Origin: Methylobacterium terricola
Lineage (GTDB): Bacteria; Pseudomonadota; Alphaproteobacteria; Rhizobiales; Beijerinckiaceae
Reading direction: 5' to 3'
NCBI RefSeq assembly: GCF_006151805.1
Contig: NZ_VDDA01000006.1
Span: 62,001-126,000 of the forward strand
Length of the DNA stretch: 64,000 bases
The position numbers and the translations under genes were made by a program. The notes under the pieces are model-generated. The model made no database searches. It had not been told where the DNA came from and saw only the letters and a list, made by a program, of their open reading frames with translations. Positions 38,590-46,756 of the stretch are shown one piece after another; the first letter of the stretch is position 1, and every line of letters starts with the position of its first letter.

Positions 38590-38895
38590 TATCATTGCCG
38601 GCATGGACAACAGGTGTCCGGCGACGTCGGGACCGACCTTTGGGTGACAAGAAGGCGGACCTCTCACTGAGCGCTGCTGCAGCTTCGGATTGTTCACCGT
38701 CGTGAGCGCGTCAAGGCTGGCGCTGCGCGCCATCGCGCTCTGCGCGACAAGGCCTTGACCCGCCCCCGCCAGTGAACGGGCATGAGGCAGATGGTCGATG
38801 CGAAGCATCGATCATCTGATCAAAACAACGTGCACGTGTGCCTCTTGTTATCGCCAGGGGGCCGTATCCGGGTGTCGCCTGACAGCAGGTGGAGG
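38590..38895 (+). ncRNA. Structured non-coding end of the IS110 element, possible bridge RNA
   Basis: The region upstream of the transposase contains two clear hairpins. GTCAAGGC (38710-38717) pairs with GCCTTGAC (38752-38759) around a GC-rich loop with its own inner pairing, and TCGATGC pairs with GCATCGA around GAA (38795-38811). IS110 elements encode a guide ('bridge') RNA in a non-coding end that binds target and donor DNA. The exact transcript cannot be defined here, and the 3' flank (40066-40360) is an alternative site, as in IS1111 elements. Confidence 0.35.
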
Positions 38896-38901
38896 TGCGC
38901 C

Positions 38902-40065
38902 ATGACCCAGGTGGATGATCTGAGCCGTTCCTTCGTTCCGTTTGACCAGAACCGAACCCTCGTGGCTGTGCTTGAGATGAGCCAGTCGAGATGGCTGGCG
39001 GCGGCGGTCGTTCCTGGGATCAGCCAGCGACCGCTCAAGAAGCTGGAGCCGGATCCAGTCGCGTTGCTGGGTTGGCTCGGCAAATGGCGCGAGAAGGCAG
39101 GAGCATCGGGCCAATTCGTGGATCGCGTGGTGCTGGTTTATGAGGCTGGACGCGACGGGTTCTGGCTGGCCCGCTGGCTGAAAGCACACGGTGTTGAGGC
39201 CTTCGTCGTCCATTCGACGAGCGTAGCGGTCTCACGCGAGCATCGCAGGGCCAAGACAGACCGGCTCGATACCGAGATGCTGATCCGGGTGTTCCTTGGC
39301 TGGCTGCGCGGTGAGCCACGGCATTGCAAGATGGTCGCTGTGCCGACGGTTGAGGAAGAGGATGCTAAACGCCCCAGCCGTGAGCGCGAAAACCTCGTCG
39401 GCGAGCAAACGCGAATCATCAACCGCATGAAGGCAGCCCTCATTCGCCTCGGCCTTCGCTCCTTCAAGCCCGACCGCACCAAGGCGTCAGCCCAGCTCGA
39501 AGAGCTGAGAACGCCCGAGGGCATATTGGTCCCGCCGAACATGTTGGCGGAGCTGAAGCGGGATATGGCTCGGTTGGCCTGGGTTCGCGAGCAGATCGCA
39601 GCGATCGAGAAGAGCCGTCTCGAGCGTCTGGAACAGACCCCAGCAGACGAGGCACAAGCAAAGGTGCAACTCCTGACACGGATCGTCGGGATGGGGGTGG
39701 AAACGGCGGACATGCTCGTGCGCGAGGTTCTCTGTAGGAACCTTCGAGATCGCCGAGCCGTGGCTCGCTACGCGGGTGTAACGGGCTCGCCTGACGAGAG
39801 CGGGACCAAGCGCCGGGAGCGAGGCTTGGCGAAGGCCGGAAACGCAAGAGTTCGCCGCGGTCTGATGCAGTTCGCTTGGCGGTTCCTCCGGTTCCAGCCG
39901 GAGAGCGCATTAGCGACTTGGTACCGTGAGCGCACGGAAGGTGGGGGCAAGCGCAAAACGACGATGATCGTGGCGCTGGCGCGCAAACTACTCATCGCCC
40001 TCTGGCGACTGGTGATGAGCGGTGAGGTTCCGCAGGGTGTGCAGTTGCGCCCCATTGCAGCCTGA
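38902..40065 (+). CDS. IS110-family transposase (DEDD recombinase)
   Basis: A 387-residue recombinase. The N-terminal RuvC-like domain shows VAVLEMSQSRW (first acidic residue, Glu rather than the usual Asp), LVYEAGRDGFWLARWL (Glu) and RRAKTDRLDTEML (two Asp). A coiled-coil region follows, then the C-terminal Tnp domain with GMGVETADMLVREV and ARYAGVTGSPDESGTKRRER, which carries the conserved serine region. The ATG at 38902 follows GTGGAGGTG. The gene seems intact, so the element may be active. Confidence 0.92.
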   Translation: MTQVDDLSRSFVPFDQNRTLVAVLEMSQSRWLAAAVVPGISQRPLKKLEPDPVALLGWLGKWREKAGASGQFVDRVVLVYEAGRDGFWLARWLKAHGVEAFVVHSTSVAVSREHRRAKTDRLDTEMLIRVFLGWLRGEPRHCKMVAVPTVEEEDAKRPSRERENLVGEQTRIINRMKAALIRLGLRSFKPDRTKASAQLEELRTPEGILVPPNMLAELKRDMARLAWVREQIAAIEKSRLERLEQTPADEAQAKVQLLTRIVGMGVETADMLVREVLCRNLRDRRAVARYAGVTGSPDESGTKRRERGLAKAGNARVRRGLMQFAWRFLRFQPESALATWYRERTEGGGKRKTTMIVALARKLLIALWRLVMSGEVPQGVQLRPIAA

Positions 40066-40675
40066 CGCCTGGCGTCACCCGACTTCGACGGCTGCCGCGA
40101 CGCGCGCGGGCCGCCGATCACGATCCGAGGTGGCGGTGACCCGAACACAGCCATGGCGACCCTGCCGAACCGAGAATGGGCCCGCCGCCTCGGAGCCACG
40201 CCGCCGAAGCGAATGACTGCTTCATGGTCTGGGTTCAGGATGACCCGACCGAATACAAGGTTGCGGCGCGGACTGCGCCCGGGCGAAGGCTCCCCTCGGA
40301 TCGTACTATCGTGACTGAAAGGTGGATCCAAATGCAATAAAGGACCTTGACTGAGAGCAGCCCATACAAGGCTGTGTTCAACGATCAGCAACCCAAGGGA
40401 TTGCCGACCGGCATCCTGAAAGTCGCCCGTCGCAAGTTGCGCTATCTTCACAGCGCGACCTCACTCGACGCCTTGAAGGTCCCGCCGGACAACAGGTTGC
40501 ATCCGCTTCTGAACGATCAATCCGGGCAGCACGCCATCTGGATCAACGATCAGTGGCGCATCTGCTTCCGCTGGACGAGCCAGGGACCCGAAGACGTCGA
40601 GATCACGGACTATCAATGAAGCAAACATTCCATCGCAGGCATGGGTATAGACCCGGCCTCAGAGGGGACCGCCCC

Positions 40676-40996
40676 ATGGCGATCGAACTGGAAACCGAAG
40701 ATCTGCTTCCGCCGCTCCATCCCGGGGAGGTGCTGCGCGAGGACTTCATGGTGCCGCTCGGGCTCACGGCCTATGCCGTTGCCAAGGCCTGCGGCGTGCC
40801 GCGCACCCGGATCGAGCGGATCGTGCGGGAGGAGACGCCGGTCACGGCCGATACCGCGCTCCGTCTCGGGCGCTATTTCGGCATGGACCCGCAGATCTGG
40901 ATCAACCTCCAGGGCGATCACGACCTCCGCTGCGCGCAGAGGCGGATCGGCGCGGAGGTCGACCGCATCCGGCCCCTGCCGCGGAAGGCTGCCTGA
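40676..40996 (+). CDS. higA: HigA-type antitoxin, XRE helix-turn-helix
   Basis: A 106-residue antitoxin. HPGEVLREDFMVPLGLTAYAVAKACGVPRTRIERIV is the classic HigA opening and HTH, and FGMDPQIWINLQGDHDLR the C-terminal helix pair. ATG 40676 has GAGGGG upstream. It would neutralise HigB and repress the operon through the palindrome at 38489. Because the promoter now lies beyond an inserted element, higA may depend on a promoter within the element or be silent. It is intact although its toxin is broken. Confidence 0.9.
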   Translation: MAIELETEDLLPPLHPGEVLREDFMVPLGLTAYAVAKACGVPRTRIERIVREETPVTADTALRLGRYFGMDPQIWINLQGDHDLRCAQRRIGAEVDRIRPLPRKAA

Positions 40997-41038
40997 AGGC
41001 GCGCGGCGCGGGCCCTCCCCGAGCCGCGCGCCCGCTCC

Positions 41039-42058
41039 TCACTGCGAGCGGCGCCCGAACGAGATCGCGTAGGCCTGGACCCGGGCATCGATCAGCGGGT
41101 CGTCCGAGACCTCGACGCCGTCCGGCAGGTTGTTGGGCATGAACAGCAGGGTCTTCTCGACGGCCTGGCTGTCGGGCACCGCCTGGGTCAGGGTCAGGGT
41201 GCCGAGATCGACGAAGCGGCGGTCCTCCGGCCAGGGGATCGTCGAATCCTTGGTCGTGTCGCCCGGCTGGGCGATCTGCGCCTCGACCCGGAACGCCACC
41301 GGGCCCTGGGCCAGCCGCGCCGGCATCTCCTCGACGAGATAGTTCGGGCCCTTGGCCTTGGCGTCGTCGGCGCTCAGGATCTCCTCGCCGGCCAGCGGCA
41401 CGAAGCGGTAGCGGAACGCGTTGCGCTTGCCGATGGCGTCGACCAGCACGAAGGCGTTGACGCCGTGATAGACTTGGCGGCCGAAGCTCGACGGGGTCTT
41501 GGCGGTGGCGAGCGCCTTCGGGGCGTTCGGGTGCGCCGCCATGAACTGCTCGACGGGGGTCGGCTTCGCGGCGTCGGGGCCGCTCCGGGTGATGGCCACC
41601 AGGAGATCGCGGAACTCCTCGCCGGTCGCGACGGGGAAGAACTTCAGCGAGTTGGCGACGATGTCCATCTCGGTGCCGTCGGCGGGCTTGAACTTGATCG
41701 ACAGGCCGTGCGGGTTGGCCTCGGGCGCGCCGTCCGGGATCTGCGGCAGGCCGGTCGCGTCGGAGAAGCGCACGGTCACCGGCACGGCGGGGCCGGCGAA
41801 CACGCCCGCCTTGCTCAGGGTCCTGGCGTCCTTCGACGGGGTGAAGCTGCCCTCCACCACCACGCCCTTGGCGTGGTTCGCGCGCTGGCCCGGATGGTCG
41901 CCGAAGATCTTGGTCATCGCCGCGATGGTCTGCTCGGCCGTGGTCGAGGCGTCCTGAGCCGGGGCGGTCTGGGCGAAGGCGGCTTGGGCGAAGGCGGCCT
42001 GCGCGGCGAGCGTCAGCGCCGCGCCGATGAGCGTGCGCCGGAGGAGGGAGTGGGTCAT
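41039..42058 (-). CDS. srpA: Periplasmic catalase-related peroxidase
   Basis: A 339-residue member of the catalase-related (Kat-core, SrpA) group, smaller than true catalases. A signal peptide is seen (LIGAALTLAAQAAFAQ). The catalytic His region is ANHAKGVVVEGSF, followed by VTVRFSDATGLPQIPDG, NPHGLSIKF and FFPVATGEEFRDLL. The proximal end shows the DARVQAYAISFGRRSQ tail. The family uses heme to reduce peroxides with organic donors. ATG 42058 is chosen since the signal peptide begins there. It is monocistronic. Confidence 0.87.
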   Translation of the reverse strand: MTHSLLRRTLIGAALTLAAQAAFAQAAFAQTAPAQDASTTAEQTIAAMTKIFGDHPGQRANHAKGVVVEGSFTPSKDARTLSKAGVFAGPAVPVTVRFSDATGLPQIPDGAPEANPHGLSIKFKPADGTEMDIVANSLKFFPVATGEEFRDLLVAITRSGPDAAKPTPVEQFMAAHPNAPKALATAKTPSSFGRQVYHGVNAFVLVDAIGKRNAFRYRFVPLAGEEILSADDAKAKGPNYLVEEMPARLAQGPVAFRVEAQIAQPGDTTKDSTIPWPEDRRFVDLGTLTLTQAVPDSQAVEKTLLFMPNNLPDGVEVSDDPLIDARVQAYAISFGRRSQ

Positions 42059-42172
42059 GGTCGGTGGTCCCTTCACAGGGCCGAGTCGGCCCGGCGCGAG
42101 ATGACCCGACCATTCGATTGTGCGCAAGCGAATGCCGATCAAAAATTCGTCAAATTCCAGGCTGGGTGCGGA

Positions 42173-42688
42173 TTAAAGCCGCTTGTGCATGAAGGTGCAG
42201 GCCTCCGGCACGCCCCTCGGCGAGCAGGCATAGTCCGGCACCACGCCGGTGACGGCGTAGCCGGGCGAGCGGTACAAGGCCTCGCCGGCATCGTCGGAGC
42301 GGGTGTCGAGGATCAGGAGCGAGCGCCCGTCCGCCGCGGCGATCGCCTCGGCCTTCAGCATCAGCGCCCGGCCGAGGCCGCGGCGGCGCGCGTCCGGATG
42401 GACCAGCACCTTGGTGATCTCGGCCCGGTGGCGGCCGTTCGGCGGGCCGGCGAGGCCGACCTGGGTGCTGCCGACGATGCGCCCGTCGTCACGGGCCACC
42501 AGCAGCCGGCGCGCGCCGCTCTGCAGGGCCGGCAGCCCGTCGCGCCAGAACGCCTCGGCCTCGGGGAGGGCGAAGGGCAGCACGAAGCCGATGCTCGCCC
42601 CGTCGAGGACGCAGGCGTGGAGCAGGGCGGCGAGGTCGGGCAGGGCGGCCTCGGCCGCGGCGGGGGAGAGGATCTCGATCGATGTCAT
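42173..42688 (-). CDS. GNAT family N-acetyltransferase
   Basis: A 171-residue acetyltransferase. The acetyl-CoA binding segment is VLVHPDARRRGLGRALMLKAEAIA near residue 100, after RIVGSTQVGL and before LDTRSDDAGEALYRSPGY. The substrate is not evident. ATG 42688 opens the domain (MTSIEILSPA). It lies 11 bases downstream of the XRE-cupin gene, so the regulator and enzyme form an operon. Confidence 0.88.
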   Translation of the reverse strand: MTSIEILSPAAAEAALPDLAALLHACVLDGASIGFVLPFALPEAEAFWRDGLPALQSGARRLLVARDDGRIVGSTQVGLAGPPNGRHRAEITKVLVHPDARRRGLGRALMLKAEAIAAADGRSLLILDTRSDDAGEALYRSPGYAVTGVVPDYACSPRGVPEACTFMHKRL

Positions 42689-42699
42689 GACGGGGTCTC

Positions 42700-43308
42700 T
42701 CACGGCCGGCAGATCGCGATGAGGTAGCGGGCCTCCGGGCCCGGGCAGGTGAAGCGCGAGGCGCCGGCGAGCTGGTAGCGCAGGCAATCCCCCGGCGAGA
42801 GGGCGTGGGTCACGCCGTCGAGAGCGAGGTCGAGCCGGCCCTCCAGCAGCCAGAGGTGATGCTCGAGGCCGCCGACCGGCGGCGCCTCGTAGGCGATGGT
42901 CGCCCCCTCCGGCAGGGTGCCGAGGACGAGCTCGGCGGAGAACCCCCGGGCCGGGGGCGAGACGCCCCGGCGGCGAAAGCCCGTCTCGGGATCGACCCAG
43001 ACGGCCTGCTCGGCGTGGCGCACCACCTGGGCCGGATCGGCCTCGACCTCGGCCAGCAGCCGCGACATCGGCCGGCCATAGACGGTGCAGAGCCGGCCGA
43101 GCAGCGAGGCGGTCGGGCTGGTCTCAGCCCGCTCCAGCCGCGACAGGGTCGCCCGGCTGATGCCGCTGCTCGCCGCGAGCGCGTCGAGGGACAGGCCGTG
43201 CTCCTGGCGCAGGGAGGCGAGCCGCGCGGCGAGGCGCAGGTCGGTGTCGGAGGCCGAGGCCTCGGGCAGGGGATCGGGCATGGATGCGGGTGCGGGACCA
43301 TCTCTCAT
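42700..43308 (-). CDS. XRE-cupin transcription regulator
   Basis: A regulator of up to 202 residues with an N-terminal XRE helix-turn-helix (LRQEHGLSLDALAASSGISRATLSRLERAETSPTASLLGRL) and a C-terminal cupin (VGGLEHHLWLLEGRLDLALDG, LSPGDCLRYQ) that probably binds a small ligand. ATG 43308 lies inside an operator-like repeat, so translation may instead start at ATG 43281 (MPDPLPEA); neither has a clear ribosome site. It precedes the GNAT gene and probably controls both. Confidence 0.85.
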   Translation of the reverse strand: MRDGPAPASMPDPLPEASASDTDLRLAARLASLRQEHGLSLDALAASSGISRATLSRLERAETSPTASLLGRLCTVYGRPMSRLLAEVEADPAQVVRHAEQAVWVDPETGFRRRGVSPPARGFSAELVLGTLPEGATIAYEAPPVGGLEHHLWLLEGRLDLALDGVTHALSPGDCLRYQLAGASRFTCPGPEARYLIAICRP

Positions 43309-43334
43309 AAAAGAGAAAATCTCTCACACGAGAG
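43302..43334. promoter_or_regulatory. Paired CTCT-N6-AGAG operator-like repeats
   Basis: Two copies of CTCT-N6-AGAG occur at 43302-43315 and 43321-43334, and a third imperfect copy at 43365-43378. The first overlaps the upstream ATG of the XRE-cupin gene. Their placement next to a regulator gene suggests autoregulation. Confidence 0.55.
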
Positions 43335-43382
43335 CGACGGTCAAGCCCGTCCGTCGTCGTCACTCTCTTGATATGAGGGCCG

Positions 43383-44198
43383 TCAGCGCTCCCGCCTTTT
43401 CACCGCGATCCAGGCCTCCTCCATGGCGGCCAGTCCGGCCTCCGGCAGCGTGCGGCCGTCCCTCGTCACCTCGTCTTCCATGGCGGCGAAGCGGCGCTGG
43501 AATTTGAGGTTGGCCCGCCGCAAGGCCTCTTCCGGATCGACGCCGGCGTGGCGGGCGAGGTTGGCGACCGAGAACAGCAGGTCGCCGATCTCCTCGGCCA
43601 CCGCGTCCGGGCCTTCCCCGGCCAGCGCCTGCGCGACCTCGTCGGTCTCCTCGCGCACCTTGGCGATGACCTCGGCGGCATCCGGCCAGTCGAAACCGAC
43701 GGCTGCCGCCTTGCGCGAGATCTTCTCCGCCCGGGCGAGGGCGGGGAGCGCCAGGGGTACGCCGGCGAGCGTCCCGTCCGGCCGCGCGCGGCCGGAGGTC
43801 GTGTCGCGCTCCGCCTTGGCGGCACGCTCCTCCGCCTTGATCGCCGCCCATTGCGCGTTCACCGCCTCCTGATCGAGACCGCGGACCGCGCCGAAGATGT
43901 GGGGGTGGCGGCGCACCATCTTGTCGGCGATCGCGGTCGCCACGTCGTCGAAGGTGAAGGCGCCGGCCTCCTCGGCGATCCGGGCCTGGAACACGACCTG
44001 GAACAGGAGGTCGCCGAGCTCGTCGCGCAGCTCCTCCGGGTCGCCGCCCTCGACCGCGTCGGCGACCTCGTAGGCCTCCTCGATCGTGTAGGGGACGATG
44101 CTGGCCGGGGTCTGGGCCAGGTCCCAGGGACAGCCGCCCTCCGGGTCGCGCAAGCGCGCCATGATCCCGAGAAGCCGCGCGATCGGGGGGGTGCTCAT
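43383..44198 (-). CDS. mazG: Nucleoside triphosphate pyrophosphohydrolase MazG
   Basis: A 271-residue two-domain all-alpha NTP pyrophosphohydrolase that removes non-canonical or excess NTPs. The first domain has CPWDLAQTPASIVPYTIEEAYEVADA and DELGDLLFQVVFQARIAEE, and the second EETDEVAQALAG and EEIGDLLFSVANLARH, with the metal-binding EExxE and ExxD patterns in both. ATG 44198 opens the domain. It is the housekeeping MazG type rather than the short phage form. Confidence 0.93.
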   Translation of the reverse strand: MSTPPIARLLGIMARLRDPEGGCPWDLAQTPASIVPYTIEEAYEVADAVEGGDPEELRDELGDLLFQVVFQARIAEEAGAFTFDDVATAIADKMVRRHPHIFGAVRGLDQEAVNAQWAAIKAEERAAKAERDTTSGRARPDGTLAGVPLALPALARAEKISRKAAAVGFDWPDAAEVIAKVREETDEVAQALAGEGPDAVAEEIGDLLFSVANLARHAGVDPEEALRRANLKFQRRFAAMEDEVTRDGRTLPEAGLAAMEEAWIAVKRRER

Positions 44199-44445
44199 GT
44201 CGGGCCATCCGTCCGCGCCGCGTCCGGCGGCGCCTCCACCCCGCTCATAGGCGCCGCCGGGACTTCGGTGAAGCGCCACGAGGGGCAGGGCAGGGGACTG
44301 AGTTTATTGGCATATTCCGTAAATTCCTTTCTTCTGAAGATTGTATCCAATCGGTGCCGGAGCTGGTCTGGATCGTTCTTCAAAACGAACACTCTCTCGG
44401 GCCTATAGGTGACTTATCAGTCATGGATTCTCAGAGAGTCAGTTA

Positions 44446-44454
44446 TGTGGATTA
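44446..44454. promoter_or_regulatory. DnaA-box-like site next to the iterons
   Basis: TGTGGATTA differs by one base from the consensus DnaA box TGTGGATAA. It lies 50 bases before the first iteron, in a stretch (44300-44460) that is the most AT-rich part of the region and may be the unwinding element. Confidence 0.45.
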
Positions 44455-44504
44455 TATGGAGGGGCGAATCCCCCTGCTCCTTCAACGGTTTGCAGGGTGG
44501 TCGC

Positions 44505-44730
44505 GCATACGGATCTGCGTGGATCGGCATCGGACTCTGCGTGGAGGCGCATCGGACTCTGCGGGGATTCCGGGGGTTCGCGCATCGAATTCGGCGTGGC
44601 CGTGCATCGGATTCGGCGTCGGGCGCCAGCCAAGCCCTCGGAATCCAGCCGGTTTCGATCCGCCCCGGCGTATCGGACTCTGCGCGGGGAGCCGACCCGC
44701 AAACCGGCCCCGTATCGAACTCTGCGCCGC
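44505..44730. repeat. Seven iterons of a plasmid-type replication origin
   Basis: Seven direct copies of a ~19-bp motif with consensus GCATCGGACTCTGCGTGGA start at 44505, 44527, 44549, 44582, 44604, 44670 and 44712. The steps are 22, 22, 33, 22, 66 and 42 bases, nearly all multiples of 11, so they face the same side of the helix. They lie about 400 bases upstream of repA. This is the layout of iteron-controlled plasmid origins. Confidence 0.8.
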
Positions 44731-44768
44731 TCCTGCACCGGTGCTCCACCGCTCCCGCAACCCTCCAC

Positions 44769-44850
44769 CCACAGGCCTGGGCCGGAACCGGCCACAGGCT
44801 TGGTCCCATCCGACCCACAGGGCCGTGCACAGGCGGCCCACAGGCGCGTC
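44769..44850. repeat. Cluster of five CACAGG motifs
   Basis: Five copies of CACAGG, four of them followed by C, occur within about 80 bases between the iterons and repA. They may be a second protein-binding array of the origin. The motif is short, so chance cannot be excluded. Confidence 0.4.
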
Positions 44851-44961
44851 ACCGGGCGGGAGGCTCCCAAGGCCGTCCGAGGGTCGGATGGGCCTCCACG
44901 GGGCTCCTGGACCGCGCCACGCGCCATCGGAGACGTGCCGGGTCGGAATCTCCGCGGGGTA

Positions 44962-45023
44962 CGGGCGGGATAACGGGCGGGATAACGGGGATGAGTGGCG
45001 GGAATCTTGGGATAACCCGCCCG
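44962..45023. promoter_or_regulatory. Direct and inverted repeats before repA
   Basis: CGGGCGGGATAA occurs twice in tandem (44962 and 44974), and GATAACCCGCCCG, roughly the inverse, lies at 45011-45023. Plasmid Rep proteins commonly repress their own gene through inverted copies of half-sites, so this is a likely repA operator. Confidence 0.5.
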
Positions 45024-45123
45024 GGGACACGGAATCCCGGGAGCCGAATCGTGCATGAAGGTTTGGCACGACACCGGCGGGAGCGCCGCGGCACCAGGCG
45101 ACCGGCAGGCGACATCATCAGCC

Positions 45124-46221
45124 ATGAGCATCGAGGCCAAGATCGCGGCGATCCACGACGAGGACCTGCTGGCCGAGCTGGAAGCGGCCCGGGGCGGGTT
45201 CCTGTTCGCGGTCATCGTCGAGCACATCGCCCACCGCCAGGCCCTGCGCGACGCCGAGCGGGCGGAGGCCGGCCGCCAGCAGGAGACCCGCGCCGCGATG
45301 GGGCGCGACCAGCGCCGCCGCGACGCGGTGCGGATGGTGATCGAGGCCGAGCCGGTGACCCCGGACACGATCCAGCACATCCATTCCGTCCTGGCGCTCT
45401 GCGGGCTGCCCTACCGCGACCCCGGCGACGAGCGGGAATTCTTTCGCGAATACGGCCGCAACACGCTGAGCCTGCTGGCCGGGCGGCTGAAGAACCCGGC
45501 GACCGGCCAGATGGAGCTGCAAGGGCTCCCCTACGGCCCGAAGGCCCGGCTGGTGCTGCTGCATCTCTGCACCGAGGCGGTGCGCCAGCGCAGCCCGACG
45601 GTCGAGGTCGCCGACAGCCTGTCGGGCTTCATGCGCGAGATGGGCTTCGCCGTCACCGGCGGCGAGCGCGGCACGATCCGGCAGTTCAAGGAACAGCTGC
45701 ATCGGCTGGCCGCCTGCACGATGCAGATCGGCCTGTGGGACGGGCAGTCGCGCTCCTCGACCATCACCATGCCGCCGTTCCGCCAGCTCGACCTGTGGCG
45801 CTCGAGCGGCCAGGACGGCATCGCCTGGTCGAAGACGGTGCAGTTCCACCAGGATTTCTACGACAACCTGGTCCAGCACGCCCTGCCGGTCGACATCCGG
45901 GCCGCCCGCGCCTTCTCGGGCTCGGCGCGCAAGCTCGACCTGCTGTTCTGGATCGGCTACCGCCTGCGCAGCCTGCAGCGGCCGCTGCGCCTGAGCTGGG
46001 ACACGGTCCACAAGCAGTTCGGCGCCGACAACGCCTCCCTCAGGAGCTTCCGCCAGGCGTTCAAGGCCGACGTGGCCCACGTCAAGGAGGTTTTTCCGAA
46101 GCTGCCGATCAGCCTCGACGAGGCCGGCCTGCAGCTGATGCCGACCGATCCCGGCTCCCTCCTGGTCCCGCCGAAGCCCGCCCGCCGCAAGGCCGCGGCG
46201 GCCGGGGCAGGGGCGGCCTGA
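45124..46221 (+). CDS. repA: Plasmid-type replication initiator RepA
   Basis: A 365-residue initiator of the 'plasmid encoded RepA' family (PF04796-like). Typical blocks are LQGLPYGPKARLVLLHLCTEAV, SLSGFMREMGFAVTGGERG, QFHQDFYDNLVQHALPVDI, LFWIGYRLRSL and LRLSWDTVHKQFGADN. ATG 45124 starts the ordered sequence; ATG 45055 in frame would add 23 poor-quality residues. Upstream are iterons, a DnaA-like box and operator-like repeats, so the complete initiator-origin unit is present. No parAB or plasmid maintenance genes are seen next to it, and chromosome genes flank it on both sides. Confidence 0.87.
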   Translation: MSIEAKIAAIHDEDLLAELEAARGGFLFAVIVEHIAHRQALRDAERAEAGRQQETRAAMGRDQRRRDAVRMVIEAEPVTPDTIQHIHSVLALCGLPYRDPGDEREFFREYGRNTLSLLAGRLKNPATGQMELQGLPYGPKARLVLLHLCTEAVRQRSPTVEVADSLSGFMREMGFAVTGGERGTIRQFKEQLHRLAACTMQIGLWDGQSRSSTITMPPFRQLDLWRSSGQDGIAWSKTVQFHQDFYDNLVQHALPVDIRAARAFSGSARKLDLLFWIGYRLRSLQRPLRLSWDTVHKQFGADNASLRSFRQAFKADVAHVKEVFPKLPISLDEAGLQLMPTDPGSLLVPPKPARRKAAAAGAGAA

Positions 46222-46533
46222 GGATCGCGCCGGGTCGGTCGGACCGGCAAAGGTCCGGCGCGCGACGGGCCACCGCCTGCCTCTCCGGCCCCGTCCCGGA
46301 TCGCCTTCCTTTCCCGCCATCCGCAAAAGATCGGTTCACGATCCAGCGCGGGATTCCGTCTCCCACACGGGAGAGGGGGGACCCGCGGCCCAGCCTCCGT
46401 CTGACGCGTCCCCGGATAGCCTTGCGCCGTCCGGGACGCAGGGGAGGAGGCGGTGGCCGGCTCGGCACCACGGTCATGGGCCATCGTCGGGGCCATCGTG
46501 ATGGGTCGCCCCGGACGAATGGGAACAGGGATC

Positions 46534-46746
46534 ATTCCAAAGGAATATGGAATGTTTCGCATTCGTTCTGCCTGAGCGACGAGACGCGGTGCAACCCCGG
46601 GCGGGGAGAGGGAGGGCCTGGCGAACGCCGTTCCGTGGTGGACCGGGCATGGAATGTCCGGCGCCGGGCTTGCGTCCGTATGGAATATTCTTATTCTCGA
46701 GGCGCCCGGCGACGATGGGGATGTCTCGGGAATGTAGAATATTCCA
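46534..46746. repeat. GGAAT/ATTCC motif cluster before the HARE-HTH gene
   Basis: The motif GGAAT or its complement recurs: ATTCCAAAGGAAT (46534-46546), ATGGAATGT near 46547 and 46650, ATGGAATATTC near 46680, and GAATATTCC (46738-46746) just before the ribosome site. Several are inverted pairs. The cluster fills the spacer between repA and the next gene and may be an operator array or a partition-like site (inference). Confidence 0.5.
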
Positions 46747-46756
46747 AGAGGGCACC

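Larger units (their letters stand above)
38564..40370 (+). mobile_element. IS110-family insertion sequence inserted in higB
   Basis: The ends are set by where higB sequence stops and resumes, accurate to about 3 bases. The element is about 1807 bp with one transposase gene, no target duplication beyond a possible shared AG, and no long terminal inverted repeats. Short subterminal inverted repeats are present (TATGGG at 38568-38573 and CCCATA at 40361-40366, each four bases inside an end), a feature described for the IS1111 subgroup. Both flanks of the transposase are non-coding and about 300 bases long, which is generous for the family. Confidence 0.8.
38531..40619 (+). pseudogene. higB: HigB-type toxin gene split by an IS110-family element
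   Basis: The left piece from GTG 38531 encodes MIRSFADDRTE and ends at 38563. The right piece from 40371 encodes AVFNDQQPKGLPTGILKVAR and continues through INDQWRICFRW and PEDVEITDYQ to the stop at 40619. Joined, they give a 93-residue HigB/RelE-fold mRNA interferase of exactly the usual length and order. Between them lies a mobile element of about 1.8 kb. The toxin is therefore almost certainly inactive, while higA is intact 57 bases downstream. A short right-hand ORF starting at TTG 40347 would begin with element-derived residues and lacks the toxin N-terminus. Confidence 0.85.

Noticed and set aside
40347..40619. Right-hand higB fragment as a complete small toxin gene starting at TTG
   Set aside because: The first eight residues derive from the IS end and the natural toxin N-terminus is found 1.8 kb upstream.
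44195..44392. Minus-strand open frame of 65 residues before mazG
   Set aside because: It overlaps the mazG start, has no ribosome site, and its composition changes midway; it lies in the AT-rich part of the origin region.
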